From: Aureimonas sp. AU12
GTDB taxonomy: Bacteria; Pseudomonadota; Alphaproteobacteria; Rhizobiales; Rhizobiaceae
Reading direction: 5' to 3'
NCBI RefSeq assembly: GCF_001463705.1
Contig: NZ_BBWH01000022.1
Coordinates: 1 to 64,000 of the forward strand
Length of the DNA stretch: 64,000 bases
The notes beneath the pieces are model-generated. The model was not told the DNA's origin and made no database searches. It saw nothing but the letters and a program-made list of their open reading frames with translations. The translations under genes were made by a program, and so were the position numbers. Shown here in pieces: positions 28,981 through 39,524 of the stretch. Within the stretch, counting starts at the first letter, position 1, and each line of letters begins with the position of its first letter.

Positions 28981-29907
28981 ATGGCGGGGATCCCGCATCT
29001 CAAGGCTCTACAGGCCTTCGCGGCCTTCGGGACGCAGGGCAGCGTCAGCGGCGCGGCGCGCGAACTCGGCGTCTCGCCGGGCGCCGTCACGCAGCAGCTC
29101 CAGAAGCTGGAAGAGCATCTGGGCCTGGCCCTGATCGAGCGGCAGGGCCGCCACATGGAACTGACGCGCTGGGGCCGGCTGTACCATGCCGAAATCCATG
29201 CGGGGTTCGAGCGGCTGTCCGGGGCAAGCGAGATCGTGCGCCGGGCGCGCGGCGACACGGCGCTCAGCCTCAGCGCGCTCACCTCCGTCCTCGGCAAGTG
29301 GATCGGGCGCGAGATCTTCGAGTGGCGGGCGCTCTGCCCCGGCTCGGTCGTCCAGCTCGTCGGCACGGAGCAGGAGCCGGACCTCGAACGCGACGGGATC
29401 GACTTTCGCATCTGCTACGGGCCGCAGGCGCGCTATCCCCACGCCGTCGACCTCTTTACCGACTGGGCGGTGCCCGCCTGCTCGCCGCGACTGATCGAAG
29501 GACGGCGGCCGACGGAGGGCGCCGACATTTTCGGCTTCCCGCTTCTTCATATCGTCTGGGCCGGCGCGGCCTCGCTGGCGCCGAGCTGGGAGGACTGGGC
29601 GGCGCTGATCGGCGCGCCGCCGGGCCCGATCCCCTGCGATCTCTCCACCATGCTCTCGTCCAGCGCCATCGACGCGGCGGTGGCCGGGCGGGGCTTCGTG
29701 CTGGCGCAGATGTCGATGATCGCCGACGAACTGGACGCGGGCCGGCTCGTCATCCCCTTCGACCATCGGCTGCGGCTGGCCGCGCCCTACCGGCTGGCCT
29801 GGAGCGCGGCCTCGCTGGACAAGCCCTTCGCGCGGGACTTCCATCGCTGGCTGCTCGCCAAGGGCCGCCGGCAGGGCGTCCTCTCGGCGCCCGCACCAAG
29901 CGCCTGA
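28981..29907 (+). CDS. LysR-family regulator (GcvA-like)
   Basis: A 308-residue regulator with the GcvA-subgroup start (IPHLKALQAFAAFGTQGSVS, then ARELGVSPGAVTQQLQKLEE) at residues 3-45 and a substrate-binding-like effector domain containing DFRICYGPQARYPHAV. It is divergent from the Rieske operon across 124 bp that contain a LysR-type palindrome. It probably controls that operon and itself. Its 3' end faces the second HutC gene 20 bp away. Confidence 0.9.
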   Translation: MAGIPHLKALQAFAAFGTQGSVSGAARELGVSPGAVTQQLQKLEEHLGLALIERQGRHMELTRWGRLYHAEIHAGFERLSGASEIVRRARGDTALSLSALTSVLGKWIGREIFEWRALCPGSVVQLVGTEQEPDLERDGIDFRICYGPQARYPHAVDLFTDWAVPACSPRLIEGRRPTEGADIFGFPLLHIVWAGAASLAPSWEDWAALIGAPPGPIPCDLSTMLSSSAIDAAVAGRGFVLAQMSMIADELDAGRLVIPFDHRLRLAAPYRLAWSAASLDKPFARDFHRWLLAKGRRQGVLSAPAPSA

Positions 29908-29926
29908 CGCGGCGGCAAGCGATCCG

Positions 29927-30667
29927 TCAGGACTCGCTTTCCAGACGATAGCGCGTGCCGGGATAGAGCAGCCGGACGAAGGAGACGACCTGTCCGCCGG
30001 ACCAGGTGCGGCGGCGCACGAGGAGGCACGGTTCGCTGCGCGCGATCGACAGCATCCGGCATTCCCAGGGCTGCGCGGTCACCGCCTCGATGAACTGCTC
30101 GGCCCGCTCGATCGGGGCAAGGGCAGACAGGTAGCCGTTGGGCGTCGCCGTCGTGAAATCCTGCCCGGCATAGTCGGGAGCGAGCGCCGGGTTGACGAAG
30201 CGGTCCTCGATCTGGATCGGCAGGTCGCCTTCGCGGTGGACGATGATCGAATGGACGGCGATCGCGCCGAGCGGCAGGTCGAGCGCATCGGCGAGTTCGG
30301 GCCCGCAGGCCTCGCTCTGCAGGAGAAGCACGCTCGCGCCGTGCGCGCCGCCGCGGGCGCGGATCTCGTCGGCGATGTTGGGAACGCTCTGGAACTGCGA
30401 GCTTCGCTTGCGGGCCGCGACGAACGAGCCCTTGCCGCGAATGCGCGTGATGAGCCCCTCGGCCGCCAGCTCGCGCAGCGCCCGGTTCGCCGTCATCCGG
30501 CTGACGCCGAGCGACTTCACCAGTTCGTTCTCGGAGGGGACGCGGTGGCCGGGCGGCCATTCCCCGCTCTCGACGCGCGAGCGCACGTGACGCTTGAGGC
30601 GCGCATAGAGCGGCGCGGACGCATCGGCCGCGTCCGGGGAAGAGGGCTCGGGCGCGCTCGGCGACAT
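29927..30667 (-). CDS. hutC: GntR-family repressor, HutC type (second copy)
   Basis: A 246-residue GntR/UTRA regulator. The helix region is RVESGEWPPGHRVPSENELV and SRMTANRALRELAAEGLITR. The effector domain contains PIQIEDRFVNPALAPDY, QPWECRMLSIARSEPCLLVRRRTW and the C-terminal VSFVRLLYPGTRYRL, all close to HutC. ATG 30667 has AAAGGA five bases before it; the longer frame upstream is not supported. It diverges from hutF with a HutC box between, so it most likely represses hutFIGUD and its own gene until urocanate appears. It is the better candidate for the true HutC. Confidence 0.92.
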   Translation of the reverse strand: MSPSAPEPSSPDAADASAPLYARLKRHVRSRVESGEWPPGHRVPSENELVKSLGVSRMTANRALRELAAEGLITRIRGKGSFVAARKRSSQFQSVPNIADEIRARGGAHGASVLLLQSEACGPELADALDLPLGAIAVHSIIVHREGDLPIQIEDRFVNPALAPDYAGQDFTTATPNGYLSALAPIERAEQFIEAVTAQPWECRMLSIARSEPCLLVRRRTWSGGQVVSFVRLLYPGTRYRLESES

Positions 30668-30685
30668 GCGGTCCTTTGGTGATTG

Positions 30686-30709
30686 GGGGGACAATGGGGG
30701 ACAATGGGG
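30686..30709. repeat. Short tandem repeat in the hutC leader
   Basis: Two copies of GGGGGACAAT (30686-30695 and 30696-30705) plus a partial GGGG form a tiny tandem repeat 19 bp upstream of the second HutC gene, within its untranslated leader. G-runs can slip in replication. Its function, if any, is unknown. Confidence 0.5.
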
Positions 30710-30793
30710 TGCGATGCGGGCGACGATCCGACGAGCGGTTCGCGGTCGAACCTGCCCGATCCCGGCTTGCAATTCCAGAGGTCTTCGTCAATG

Positions 30794-30805
30794 TTGTATA
30801 GGCAA
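30794..30805. promoter_or_regulatory. HutC operator between hutC and hutF
   Basis: TTGTATAGGCAA differs at one position from the HutC core TTGTATAGACAA. It lies 20 bp upstream of hutF and about 127 bp upstream of the divergent hutC, so it should control both. At this distance it would cover the start region of the hutF transcript. Confidence 0.7.
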
Positions 30806-30825
30806 CTTGATCGGAGACGCCGAGA

Positions 30826-32199
30826 ATGCCCCCCCATCGCCGCCGCCTCTTCTGCCCGGTCGCGCTTCTCGCCGATGGCTGGGCGCGGGAGGTCGTGCTG
30901 GAGTTGGACGGGCAGGGCCGCATCGCCTCGATCGACCTCTCGGGCGATGCGGGAGGCTCCGAACGCCTGTCCGGCCCAGTCGTGCCAGCTCTGACGAACC
31001 TTCACTCCCATGCCTTCCAGCGCGCCATGGCGGGGCTGGCGGAAGTGGCGGGCACGGGCGAGGACAGTTTCTGGACGTGGCGCACGGAGATGTACCGCAT
31101 CCTGGCGCTGATGGGGCCGGACGATATCGAGGCGATCGCCGCCAAGCTCTATATGGAACTTCTGAAGGGCGGCTTCGGGCGCGTCGCCGAGTTTCACTAT
31201 CTCCATCACGGACCGGACGGCACGCCCTATGCCGACGCCGCCGAGACCTCGCGGCGCATTCTTGTCGCCGCCGGACGCACCGGCATCGGCCTGACCCATC
31301 TTCCGGTCTTCTACGCCCACGCCAATTTCGGCGGCGCGGCGCCCGGCGAGGGGCAGCGCCCCTTCCTGCACGATGTCGACGGGTTCCTCGCGCTGCTGGA
31401 CGCGCTGGCGCCGGCGTGCCGCGAAGCGGGCGCGACGCTGGGGCTCGCCATCCATTCGCTGCGGGCCGCGACGCCGGGCGAGATGCATGCGATCCTCGGC
31501 CATGAGCGCACGGGCGGGCCGATCCACATCCACGTCGCCGAGCAGGAGCGCGAACTCGCCGACTGCCTCGCCTGGAGCGGACGCCGCCCGGTCGAATGGC
31601 TGCTCGACGAGATGCCGGTGGACGCCCGCTGGTGCGCCATTCACGCCACGCAGATGGACGAGGCCGAGACGGTTCGTCTCGCCCGCTCCGGTGCGGTCGC
31701 CGGCCTCTGCCCGGCGACGGAGGCCAATCTCGGCGACGGTCTCTTTCCGGCGACGGGGTTCCTGGCCGCCGGCGGGCGGTTCGGTATCGGCACCGACAGC
31801 CATGTCGCCACGAGCGTCGCGCAGGAGCTTCGGCTGCTCGAATACGGCCAGAGGCTGCGCGATCGGCGTCGCAACCGGCTGGCCGCCGCGCCGGGTGCCT
31901 CGGTCGGCCGCTCGCTTCTGGACGGCGCGCTCGCCGGCGGGGCGCAGGCGGCGGGTCAGTTCACCCACGGGCTCGGGATCGGCGCCCCCGCAGATCTCCT
32001 CGTTCTCGACGGCACGGAGCCGTTCCTCGCCATGGCGGAGGGGGACGCGATCCTCGATCGCTGGATCTTCGCGCTCGGTGACGGTGCGGTGCGCGACGTG
32101 ATCATCGGCGGGCGCTTCGTCATTCGCGACCACACCCATTCGGCCGAGGCGGAGATCGATGCCGCCTTCGCGCGCACCCTGGCCAAGCTGCGGGCCTGA
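30826..32199 (+). CDS. hutF: Formimidoylglutamate deiminase
   Basis: Converts N-formimino-L-glutamate to N-formyl-L-glutamate and ammonia, a step of the five-enzyme histidine route. The 457-residue amidohydrolase has [18 protein letters not shown] (metal His pair), [35 protein letters not shown] and the catalytic Asp in GTDSHVATS, all specific to HutF. It is the first gene after the HutC operator and leads hutI, hutG, hutU and hutD on the same strand. Confidence 0.95.
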   Translation: MPPHRRRLFCPVALLADGWAREVVLELDGQGRIASIDLSGDAGGSERLSGPVVPALTNLHSHAFQRAMAGLAEVAGTGEDSFWTWRTEMYRILALMGPDDIEAIAAKLYMELLKGGFGRVAEFHYLHHGPDGTPYADAAETSRRILVAAGRTGIGLTHLPVFYAHANFGGAAPGEGQRPFLHDVDGFLALLDALAPACREAGATLGLAIHSLRAATPGEMHAILGHERTGGPIHIHVAEQERELADCLAWSGRRPVEWLLDEMPVDARWCAIHATQMDEAETVRLARSGAVAGLCPATEANLGDGLFPATGFLAAGGRFGIGTDSHVATSVAQELRLLEYGQRLRDRRRNRLAAAPGASVGRSLLDGALAGGAQAAGQFTHGLGIGAPADLLVLDGTEPFLAMAEGDAILDRWIFALGDGAVRDVIIGGRFVIRDHTHSAEAEIDAAFARTLAKLRA

Positions 32200-32234
32200 C
32201 GGCTCGCCAGTACCTTTCCATCGAGGACACCGGC

Positions 32235-33446
32235 ATGAAACGACTTCTGACCCATGCGCGCCTCGCGACCCTTGCGGAGGGGACGCAGGGTCTCGGGATC
32301 GTCGAGGACGGCGCGATCCTGATCGAGGCCGGGCGCATCGCCTATGCCGGGCCACGCGCCGGCTTGCCGGCGGTGGAGGGGGCCGAGACGGTGGACCTCG
32401 GCGGCCGCTGGGTGACGCCGGCCCTCATCGACTGCCACACCCATCTCGTGCATGGCGGCAACCGGGCCCGCGAGTTCGAGATGCGCTTGTCGGGCGCGAG
32501 CTACGAGGAGATCGCGCGGGCGGGCGGCGGCATCGTCGCCTCGCTCGCCGCGACACGCGCCCTCTCGGTTCGGGATCTCGCGGACACCGCGCTGCCGCGC
32601 CTCGACGCGCTGCTGGCCGAGGGTGTCTCGACGGTGGAGATCAAGTCCGGCTACGGGCTGGAGATCGAAGCCGAATGCCGGATGCTGGAAGCCGCGCGCC
32701 TCTTGGCGACCCTGCGCCCGGTGCGGATCGCGACGAGCTGGCTCGCCGCCCACGCGACCCCCGCCGAGTACAAGGGCCGCAATGCCGACTATCTCGCCGA
32801 GGTGGCGATCCCCGGCCTTCGCGAGGCGCATCGGCGCGGCCTCGTCGATGCCGTGGACGGGTTCTGCGAGGGCATCGCCTTTTCCGCTGCCGAGATGGAG
32901 GCCGTCTTCGAAGCGGCGCGCGCGCTCGGTCTGCCAGTGAAGCTCCATGCCGAGCAGCTGTCGCATGCCGGCGGCGCGGCGCTGGCGGCCCGCTACGGCG
33001 CGCTCTCGGCCGACCATCTGGAATATGCCGACGCCGAGGATGCCGCGGCCATGGCCGCGTCGGGAACGGTGGCCGTGCTCCTGCCGGGCGCCTACTATTT
33101 CATCCGCGAGACGAAGGCGCCTCCCGTCGAGCTTTTCCGCCGGGCGGGCGTGCCGATGGCGCTGGCGACCGACTGCAACCCCGGTACCTCGCCGCTCACC
33201 TCGCTGCTCCTGACGATGAACATGGGTGCGACGCTCTTCCGCATGACCGTGGAGGAGTGCCTGGCCGCCACGACCCGCGAGGCCGCCCGCGCCCTCGGGC
33301 TCCTGGCCGAGACCGGCACGATCGAGACGGCCAAGTCCGCCGATCTCGCGGTCTGGGATATCGCAAGCCCGGCCGAACTCGTCTACCGCATCGGCTTCAA
33401 CCCATTGCACGCCCGCTACTTCCAGGGAGAGAGAACCGGCCGATGA
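32235..33446 (+). CDS. hutI: Imidazolonepropionase
   Basis: Opens the imidazolone ring of 4-imidazolone-5-propionate to give formiminoglutamate. The 403-residue amidohydrolase shows the metal motif [39 protein letters not shown], the stretch [18 protein letters not shown] and the Asp-bearing [20 protein letters not shown], as in HutI. It starts 36 bp after hutF and overlaps hutG by 4 bp. Confidence 0.96.
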   Translation: MKRLLTHARLATLAEGTQGLGIVEDGAILIEAGRIAYAGPRAGLPAVEGAETVDLGGRWVTPALIDCHTHLVHGGNRAREFEMRLSGASYEEIARAGGGIVASLAATRALSVRDLADTALPRLDALLAEGVSTVEIKSGYGLEIEAECRMLEAARLLATLRPVRIATSWLAAHATPAEYKGRNADYLAEVAIPGLREAHRRGLVDAVDGFCEGIAFSAAEMEAVFEAARALGLPVKLHAEQLSHAGGAALAARYGALSADHLEYADAEDAAAMAASGTVAVLLPGAYYFIRETKAPPVELFRRAGVPMALATDCNPGTSPLTSLLLTMNMGATLFRMTVEECLAATTREAARALGLLAETGTIETAKSADLAVWDIASPAELVYRIGFNPLHARYFQGERTGR

Positions 33447-34258
33447 CCGTCTTCGAGCTGCACCGGGGCACATCGCCCATCATCCTCGCCTTCCCCCATA
33501 CGGGCACGTTCGTTCCGCCCGAGATCGAGGCACGGCTGAGCGAGGAGGGCCGCGTCCTTCGCGACACCGACTGGCACATCCACCGCCTCTATGACGGGCT
33601 GCTGCCGGGGGCGAGCATCGTGCGCGCCACCTTCCACCGCTACTGCATCGACGCTAACCGCGATCCGGCGGGTGCCAGCCTCTATCCCGGCCAGAACACG
33701 ACGGGGCTGGTGCCCATCACGAATTTTGACGGCGTGTCGATCTGGCGCGAGGGCGAGGAGCCCACCGAGGCCGACATCGCGGAGCGCCTCGCGCGGTTCC
33801 ACGCGCCCTACCACGCGGCGCTGCGAGCCGAGATCGCGCGGGTGCGGGAGGAACACGGCGTCGCCGTGGTCTACGACTGCCATTCCATCCGCGCGCGCGT
33901 GCCGTTCCTCTTCGATGGGCAGCTGCCCGATCTCAACATCGGCACGGATGGCGGGAAGACCTGCGATCCCGCCATCGAGCGCGCCGTGCTGGAAGCCTGC
34001 GTTGATGCGACGGGCTACTCCCACGTCCTGAACGGGCGCTTTCGCGGCGGCTGGACGACGCGGGTCTATGGCGAGCCCGCGCGCGGGGTGAATGCCGTTC
34101 AGATGGAACTCGCGCAGATCTCCCATCTGGCAACGGAGACGCCGCCCTTCGCGCTCGACGAGGTGCGCGCCGCGCGGCTTCGCCCCGTTCTCCAAGCCGT
34201 TTTGACGCGCCTCGAAGCCGTCGCCCTTTCCCTTGCCTTGAAGGACCGTTCCGCATGA
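33443..34258 (+). CDS. hutG: N-formylglutamate deformylase
   Basis: Hydrolyses N-formyl-L-glutamate to glutamate and formate, the last step of the route. The 271-residue protein has [17 protein letters not shown], the [13 protein letters not shown] metal region, [18 protein letters not shown] and [19 protein letters not shown], typical of HutG of the FGase family. This is not the ureohydrolase-fold formimidoylglutamase that shares the hutG name in other bacteria. It is coupled by ATGA overlaps to hutI before and hutU after. Confidence 0.95.
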   Translation: MTVFELHRGTSPIILAFPHTGTFVPPEIEARLSEEGRVLRDTDWHIHRLYDGLLPGASIVRATFHRYCIDANRDPAGASLYPGQNTTGLVPITNFDGVSIWREGEEPTEADIAERLARFHAPYHAALRAEIARVREEHGVAVVYDCHSIRARVPFLFDGQLPDLNIGTDGGKTCDPAIERAVLEACVDATGYSHVLNGRFRGGWTTRVYGEPARGVNAVQMELAQISHLATETPPFALDEVRAARLRPVLQAVLTRLEAVALSLALKDRSA

Positions 34259-35925
34259 GCAACCCCCGCCACAACATCCGCGAGGTCCGGGCGGCCCGTG
34301 GGACCCAGTTGACGGCCAAGAGCTGGCTGACGGAAGCGCCGCTGCGGATGCTGATGAACAATCTCGACCCCGAGGTCGCCGAGAACCCGAACGAACTGGT
34401 GGTCTACGGCGGCATCGGTCGGGCCGCGCGGACCTGGGACGATTTCGACCGCATCGTCGCAAGCCTTCGCGATCTCGACGAGGACCAGACGCTGCTCGTC
34501 CAGTCCGGCAAGCCGGTCGGCGTCTTCCGCACCCACAGGGACGCCCCCCGCGTCCTCATCGCCAATTCCAACCTCGTGCCGCACTGGGCGACCTGGGACC
34601 ATTTCAACGAACTGGATAAGAAGGGTCTGGCCATGTACGGCCAGATGACCGCCGGATCGTGGATCTATATCGGTACGCAAGGCATCGTGCAGGGCACCTA
34701 TGAGACCTTCGTGGAGGCCGGGCGCCAGCATTACGGCGGCAGCCTGAAGGGCCGCTGGATCCTCACCGGCGGCCTCGGCGGCATGGGCGGCGCGCAGCCG
34801 CTCGCCGCCGTCATGGCCGGGGCGTGCTGCCTCGCCGTCGAGTGCAATCCGGATTCGATCGAGTTTCGCCTGCGCACCCGCTATGTCGACGAGAAGGCCG
34901 AGACGCTCGACGAGGCGCTGGCGATGATCGAGCGCTGGACGGCGGCGGGTGAGGCGAAATCCGTCGGGCTGCTGGGCAACGCCGCCGAGATCCTGCCCGA
35001 GATGGTCCGGCGCGGCATCCGGCCCGACATGGTCACCGACCAGACCTCGGCGCACGACCCGATCAACGGCTACCTGCCCGCCGGCTGGACGATGGCCGAG
35101 TGGAAGGCCAGGCGCGAGAGCGATCCGAAGGCGGTTGAGCGCGCCGCGCGCGCCTCGATGCGCACCCATGTCGAGGCCATGCTGGCCTTCCACGCCGCCG
35201 GCGTGCCGACCCTCGACTACGGCAACAACATCCGGCAGGTGGCCAAGGACGAGGGACTGGAGAACGCCTTCGACTTCCCCGGCTTCGTGCCCGCCTATAT
35301 CCGGCCGCTCTTCTGCCGGGGCATCGGCCCGTTCCGCTGGGCGGCGCTCTCGGGCGACCCGGAGGATATCTACAGGACCGACGCCAAGGTTAGGGAACTC
35401 ACCCCCGGCAACGCCCATCTGCACAACTGGCTCGACATGGCGCGCGAGCGCATCGCCTTTCAAGGCTTGCCGGCGCGCATCTGCTGGGTGGGGCTCGGCG
35501 ACCGCCACCGCCTCGGTCTCGCCTTCAACGAGATGGTGCGCACCGGCGAGCTGAAGGCGCCCGTCGTCATCGGCCGCGACCATCTGGATTCGGGCTCCGT
35601 CGCCTCGCCGAACCGCGAGACGGAGGCGATGAGGGACGGCTCGGACGCCGTCTCCGACTGGCCGCTACTCAACGCGCTGCTCAATTGCGCGTCGGGCGCG
35701 ACCTGGGTGTCGCTCCACCACGGCGGCGGCGTCGGCATGGGCTTCTCCCAGCATTCCGGCATGGTGGTCTGCGCCGACGGCACCGACGATGCGGCGCGCC
35801 GGCTCGCCAACGTCCTGTGGAACGACCCGGCCACCGGTGTCATGCGCCATGCCGATGCCGGCTACGAGATCGCCCTCGACTGCGCCCGCGAGCAGGGGCT
35901 CGACCTGCCCGCCATCCTGCGGTGA
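34255..35925 (+). CDS. hutU: Urocanate hydratase
   Basis: Adds water to urocanate to form imidazolonepropionate, using tightly bound NAD+. The 556-residue sequence is full length, with [20 protein letters not shown] near the start, the nucleotide-binding [18 protein letters not shown] at about 177-194, the [18 protein letters not shown] block and the C-terminal [19 protein letters not shown]. It overlaps hutG by 4 bp, and its stop is nested in the GTGA start of hutD. Confidence 0.97.
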   Translation: MSNPRHNIREVRAARGTQLTAKSWLTEAPLRMLMNNLDPEVAENPNELVVYGGIGRAARTWDDFDRIVASLRDLDEDQTLLVQSGKPVGVFRTHRDAPRVLIANSNLVPHWATWDHFNELDKKGLAMYGQMTAGSWIYIGTQGIVQGTYETFVEAGRQHYGGSLKGRWILTGGLGGMGGAQPLAAVMAGACCLAVECNPDSIEFRLRTRYVDEKAETLDEALAMIERWTAAGEAKSVGLLGNAAEILPEMVRRGIRPDMVTDQTSAHDPINGYLPAGWTMAEWKARRESDPKAVERAARASMRTHVEAMLAFHAAGVPTLDYGNNIRQVAKDEGLENAFDFPGFVPAYIRPLFCRGIGPFRWAALSGDPEDIYRTDAKVRELTPGNAHLHNWLDMARERIAFQGLPARICWVGLGDRHRLGLAFNEMVRTGELKAPVVIGRDHLDSGSVASPNRETEAMRDGSDAVSDWPLLNALLNCASGATWVSLHHGGGVGMGFSQHSGMVVCADGTDDAARRLANVLWNDPATGVMRHADAGYEIALDCAREQGLDLPAILR

Positions 35926-36509
35926 GCCGTGGCCGGCTCCTGCGCGCGAGTGATCACCGGCGCATGCTTTGGAAGAACGGCGGCGGCGAGACGATCGAGA
36001 TCGCCGTCCATCCGCCGGGCGCCGACCTTGCCGGGTTCGACTGGCGGATCAGCATGGCGAGCGTCGCCCATGACGGCCCGTTCTCGCGGTTCGAGGGCGT
36101 CGACCGCACGCTCGCCGTTCTCACCGGACACGGAATGGATCTCGAGATCGAAGGGATGGGGCGACGGAGCCTGACGGCGGGGTCCGACCCGCTGGCGTTT
36201 CCGGCGGACGCACCGACGGGCGCCCGGCTTCATGACGGGGCAATTACCGATCTCAACGTGATGACGCGGCGCGGCGTCTGCCGCCATCGTGTTGCGCTGG
36301 CAGAGCTTCGAGCCGGCGTCATCGAGCTTCGCGGTCGCTGGTGCTTCGTGATCCCCCTGCGGGCCTGCCGGATCGCTGTCGATGAGGCGGTGATCGAAGC
36401 CGGCCCCGGCGACGCCGTCGCGTTCGAGGCGCCGGACGGGCGGCCCATCGTCATCGGGGCGGAGGCGCTGGCGGCCTACCTCATCGAGATCGATCCCTCG
36501 GGAGACTGA
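35922..36509 (+). CDS. hutD: HutD-family protein (histidine utilisation governor)
   Basis: A 195-residue cupin-fold protein. HutD is thought to buffer hut expression, perhaps by binding formylglutamate, and is not an enzyme of the route. The family signature [20 protein letters not shown] is at residues 14-34, followed by [21 protein letters not shown] chose GTG 35922, whose GTGA overlaps the hutU stop. It ends the hutFIGUD operon and faces the ABC1 kinase gene tail to tail. Confidence 0.88.
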   Translation: MSRGRLLRASDHRRMLWKNGGGETIEIAVHPPGADLAGFDWRISMASVAHDGPFSRFEGVDRTLAVLTGHGMDLEIEGMGRRSLTAGSDPLAFPADAPTGARLHDGAITDLNVMTRRGVCRHRVALAELRAGVIELRGRWCFVIPLRACRIAVDEAVIEAGPGDAVAFEAPDGRPIVIGAEALAAYLIEIDPSGD

Positions 36510-36542
36510 CGGATGCCCGGAGGGTCCCGCGCTCGCGGAGCT

Positions 36543-37865
36543 TCAGAGATACCGCGCGACAAGCGTCTTCACGTCGACGCGCGCCTTGAGGCGGGCGGCG
36601 AGGAGATAGGTTCCCCCGACCTTGCGCTGGAGGAACAGCGCGTCGGTCGGCGGCAGGCGCCAGCCGTCGCGCTCGCCGGCAAATTCCATGCCTTGCTCGC
36701 GAAGCCGGCCGAGGATCGTCGTGTCGGCGAAATCGAAGACGTCCGAGCGCAGGACCGACGCCCTCACCATGTCGAACATCGCCATGACCTTGTCCTGATG
36801 GCGCTGCGGCACGCTCTCGTCGATGAGGCCCATCACTGTGAGCGCCGACCGCACGCCCGGCCGGTCGTTGCCGAGGCCCGCCGCCGCCAGCCGACGGCAA
36901 TCCTCGGCGAAGGCTGCGGGAAACGCCCGAGTCGCGCCGAAGTCGAGAAGGACGATGCGCCCGCTCGTCGGCTCGTAGCGGTAGTTCGCGAGGTTCGGGT
37001 CGGTCTGCATCAGCTGGAACGTGAAGAGTTCGCGCAGGACAAGATCGATCAGACGCGCCGCCACGCGATCGCGCTCGGCCTGCGAAGCCTGCTCCAGCGT
37101 CTCGATCGGCACGCTGTCGAGATAGGTCATCGCAAGGACGTTCTCGCCCGTGAGATCGCGGTGGACGAGGGGGATGACGAAGTCCGGGTCGTCCTTCAGA
37201 AGAACGGCGAAGCGCTCGATGCAGTCGGCTTCGCGCCGGTAGTCGGCCTCCTCGCGCAACTGCCGCTTGGCTTCGCCGAGAAGCGGCGCCACATCGAGAT
37301 GCCGCGGCACGATGCCCGACATCCTCAGGAGCGTCGCGACATTGTCGACATCGCTGTCGATCGAACGCCGGACGCCGGGATACTGGATCTTGATCGCGAT
37401 GTCCCGCCCGTCTCTCGTCAGGGCTCGATGCACCTGCCCGATCGAGGCGGCGGCGACCGGCCGGAACGAGAAGCTCTCGAACCGCGCCAGCCAGCCCGGC
37501 CCCCATTCCCGGTCGAGCACGGCCTGGATCTGGTGGCGTGGCATCGGCTCGGCGTCGGCGCGAAGGCGCGCCATGATCGATGCGAGTTCGGGCGGCAGGA
37601 CGTCGCCGGCCTCCATCGAGATCAGCTGACCCATCTTCATCGCCGCGCCGCGCAGATGGGCGAGCTGGCCGGTCACCCGCAGCACGTTGGCAGGGGTCAG
37701 CAGCAGGTCCTCGACACGCGGTCGCTCGCCGCGCGCCAGACGACCGGCACCCTCGATCAGCATGCCGCCCGCCACGCCCGCCGCCATGCCGCCGAGCCTT
37801 GCGAGCCGCGACAGGCGGCGACTGGGGACCGAGGAACCGTCGGAACGGGGATTGCGTGGCGCCAA
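36543..37865 (-). CDS. ABC1/AarF (UbiB-like) atypical kinase
   Basis: A 440-residue atypical kinase-like protein. It has the family KxGQ motif (AAMKMGQLISMEAGDVLPPE), the Ala-rich loop AAASIGQVHRALTRDG in place of a Gly-rich loop, the Lys in IAIKIQYPG, and the metal-binding TDPNLANYRY and LLDFGATRAF. Such proteins support quinone biosynthesis or lipid handling. I chose TTG 37865, with GAAGGA seven bases upstream, because codons before it show no likeness to the family. There is no C-terminal membrane anchor as in UbiB itself. Confidence 0.85.
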   Translation of the reverse strand: MAPRNPRSDGSSVPSRRLSRLARLGGMAAGVAGGMLIEGAGRLARGERPRVEDLLLTPANVLRVTGQLAHLRGAAMKMGQLISMEAGDVLPPELASIMARLRADAEPMPRHQIQAVLDREWGPGWLARFESFSFRPVAAASIGQVHRALTRDGRDIAIKIQYPGVRRSIDSDVDNVATLLRMSGIVPRHLDVAPLLGEAKRQLREEADYRREADCIERFAVLLKDDPDFVIPLVHRDLTGENVLAMTYLDSVPIETLEQASQAERDRVAARLIDLVLRELFTFQLMQTDPNLANYRYEPTSGRIVLLDFGATRAFPAAFAEDCRRLAAAGLGNDRPGVRSALTVMGLIDESVPQRHQDKVMAMFDMVRASVLRSDVFDFADTTILGRLREQGMEFAGERDGWRLPPTDALFLQRKVGGTYLLAARLKARVDVKTLVARYL

Positions 37866-38114
37866 GGGAGGATCCTTCGATGGGCGCGCCGGGAGATATG
37901 TATGGCACGCGGCTCGTCGCCCCAGACCTGCGTCCACCCGCGCCGAAGGCAACGCCCGGCGCCTGCGACCCATCGTCTGGCATGGGGACCCCGCACGCCG
38001 GACGCGATCCGCGACCCCTCGGACATCAGCGTGATCGCGTGGAACGGCTTGTCGTTCGCATCACAATCTTCATGCGGGCCTGGCTATCCTCTTCTCGACA
38101 ATTTGGAGCATCGC

Positions 38115-38447
38115 ATGCCGTTCGTCGCCGCGTATTTCGTGATCGTCAACATCGCGGCCTACGGCGCGATGGCGCTCGACAAGGCGAAGGCCGAAGCCGG
38201 CCACCGCCGGATCCCGGAGCGCAAGCTGCTCGGGCTCGCCCTGATCGGCGGCTCGATCGGCACGGTCCTCGCGCAGCGGATGGTTCGCCACAAGACGCGC
38301 AAGGAGCCGTTCCGCTCGCGCCTCATCGGGATCGTCGTGTTGCAGATCGGGCTTCTGGCCGTGGCAGCTGTTGCCGGTCCGGACCGCATCATCGCCGGCT
38401 TCACGGCGCTGACGGAAACGCCTGTTGCCGGCCAAGCCGGCCGCTGA
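38115..38447 (+). CDS. DUF1294 small membrane protein
   Basis: A 110-residue protein with two to three membrane segments (residues 3-20 and about 75-92). It carries the DUF1294 signature: a membrane helix ending in MALDKAKA, then RIPERKLLGLALIGGSIGT and RHKTRKEPFR. Function is unknown; in some proteins this domain is fused to a cold-shock domain. It stands alone, with a 249-bp gap to the upstream kinase gene in which I see no gene. Confidence 0.85.
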   Translation: MPFVAAYFVIVNIAAYGAMALDKAKAEAGHRRIPERKLLGLALIGGSIGTVLAQRMVRHKTRKEPFRSRLIGIVVLQIGLLAVAAVAGPDRIIAGFTALTETPVAGQAGR

Positions 38448-38488
38448 GATCGAGGTGTCGGCGGCCGGCCGCCGCCCCGTCGTCGCCC

Positions 38489-39460
38489 TCAAGCGACCTG
38501 CGCGTGAGCGGTCGGCGCCTGCAGCTTCGTCGGCCGCCGGGTGAAGGCCAGCGTCTCCTCGAAGCTCGTGACGCCCGCCTGGCTGCCGAGGCCGGTGGCG
38601 TTGAGCGCGGAGGTCGCCTGCGCGAAGCGGACCATGCTTTCGGGGTCCATTCCGCGCACGATCCCGGTCGCGATGCCGGCGTTGAAGGCGTCGCCGCAGC
38701 CGCAGGAGCAGATCATCTCGATGTCGAAGGCCGGCATCAGGAAGCGGTCGCCGTTCGAGTGCCGGTAGTAGGCGCCGTTCTCGCCGAGCGTCAGGATGCA
38801 GCAGGTCACGCCCTTGTCGAGGAAGAAGCGGGCGACGTCGTCGATGTCCTCCAGCCCCGACAGAACGCGGGCCTCCTCGATCGAGGGCAGGAAATAGTCG
38901 GTGTGGGGGAGGAGCCCCGCGACGTTGGCGAGGTCCTTTTCCGTGGCGGCGAAGACGTCCACCGTCGTGACGGCGCCGCGCCGCTGCGCCTCGGCGAAGA
39001 GGCGGGCCGAGGGTTCGCCGTCCATGCGATCCATCAGGCCGACGCCGCCGATATGGACGACTTTGGCGTCCAGCACCTGATCGACGGCGCTCTCGGGAAT
39101 GACGAAGGCGCCGGTGGCGCCGCGCATGTGCAGCGCCGGGCGCGATCCGTCCGCGCGCGTCAGCACGATCGAGGACGAGGTGCCGACGCCGCTCAGGCGT
39201 TGCATCGTCGAGACGTCGACGCCGAAATGCTGCAGGCGCTGGAGCACCCAGTCGGCCATCAGGTCGTCGCCGACGCCGCCGACCGCCAGGCACGACAGCC
39301 CATGCTTGGCGGCGGCGATGACGGCCGCGCCCGCCGCGCCCGACACCGCCATGGCGATCTCGTCGATGAACAGGGTTCCCCCGCCGGGCGGAATGGCGCC
39401 GACGGGGCGGCCGAGGCAGTCGAACGTGTAGAAGCCGATCGACGTGTAGTCGTAGCGCAT
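38489..39460 (-). CDS. PfkB-family carbohydrate kinase
   Basis: A 323-residue ribokinase-like sugar kinase. The N-terminal GG motif region is AVGGVGDDLMADWVLQRL, and the C-terminal anion-hole/catalytic motif is CSCGCGDAFNAGIATG with Asp as base. Cys replaces the usual Ala in GAGD. It is the last gene of a three-gene minus-strand unit with a GlpD-like flavoprotein and a zinc dehydrogenase, opposite a ribose-type transporter. It should phosphorylate the imported sugar, polyol or ketose derived from it; which one is not known. Confidence 0.9.
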   Translation of the reverse strand: MRYDYTSIGFYTFDCLGRPVGAIPPGGGTLFIDEIAMAVSGAAGAAVIAAAKHGLSCLAVGGVGDDLMADWVLQRLQHFGVDVSTMQRLSGVGTSSSIVLTRADGSRPALHMRGATGAFVIPESAVDQVLDAKVVHIGGVGLMDRMDGEPSARLFAEAQRRGAVTTVDVFAATEKDLANVAGLLPHTDYFLPSIEEARVLSGLEDIDDVARFFLDKGVTCCILTLGENGAYYRHSNGDRFLMPAFDIEMICSCGCGDAFNAGIATGIVRGMDPESMVRFAQATSALNATGLGSQAGVTSFEETLAFTRRPTKLQAPTAHAQVA

Positions 39461-39524
39461 GGTGGTTCCCTCCCAGAAATCTCGGATCCCTTCCCGATCC
39501 GTCTCTCAGATCCCCGCGCGCGCC

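Noticed and set aside
30686-30709. Tandem GGGGGACAAT copies as a phase-variation switch
   Set aside because: Only two full copies in a leader region, not inside a coding frame. Too little to claim switching, so listed only as a repeat.
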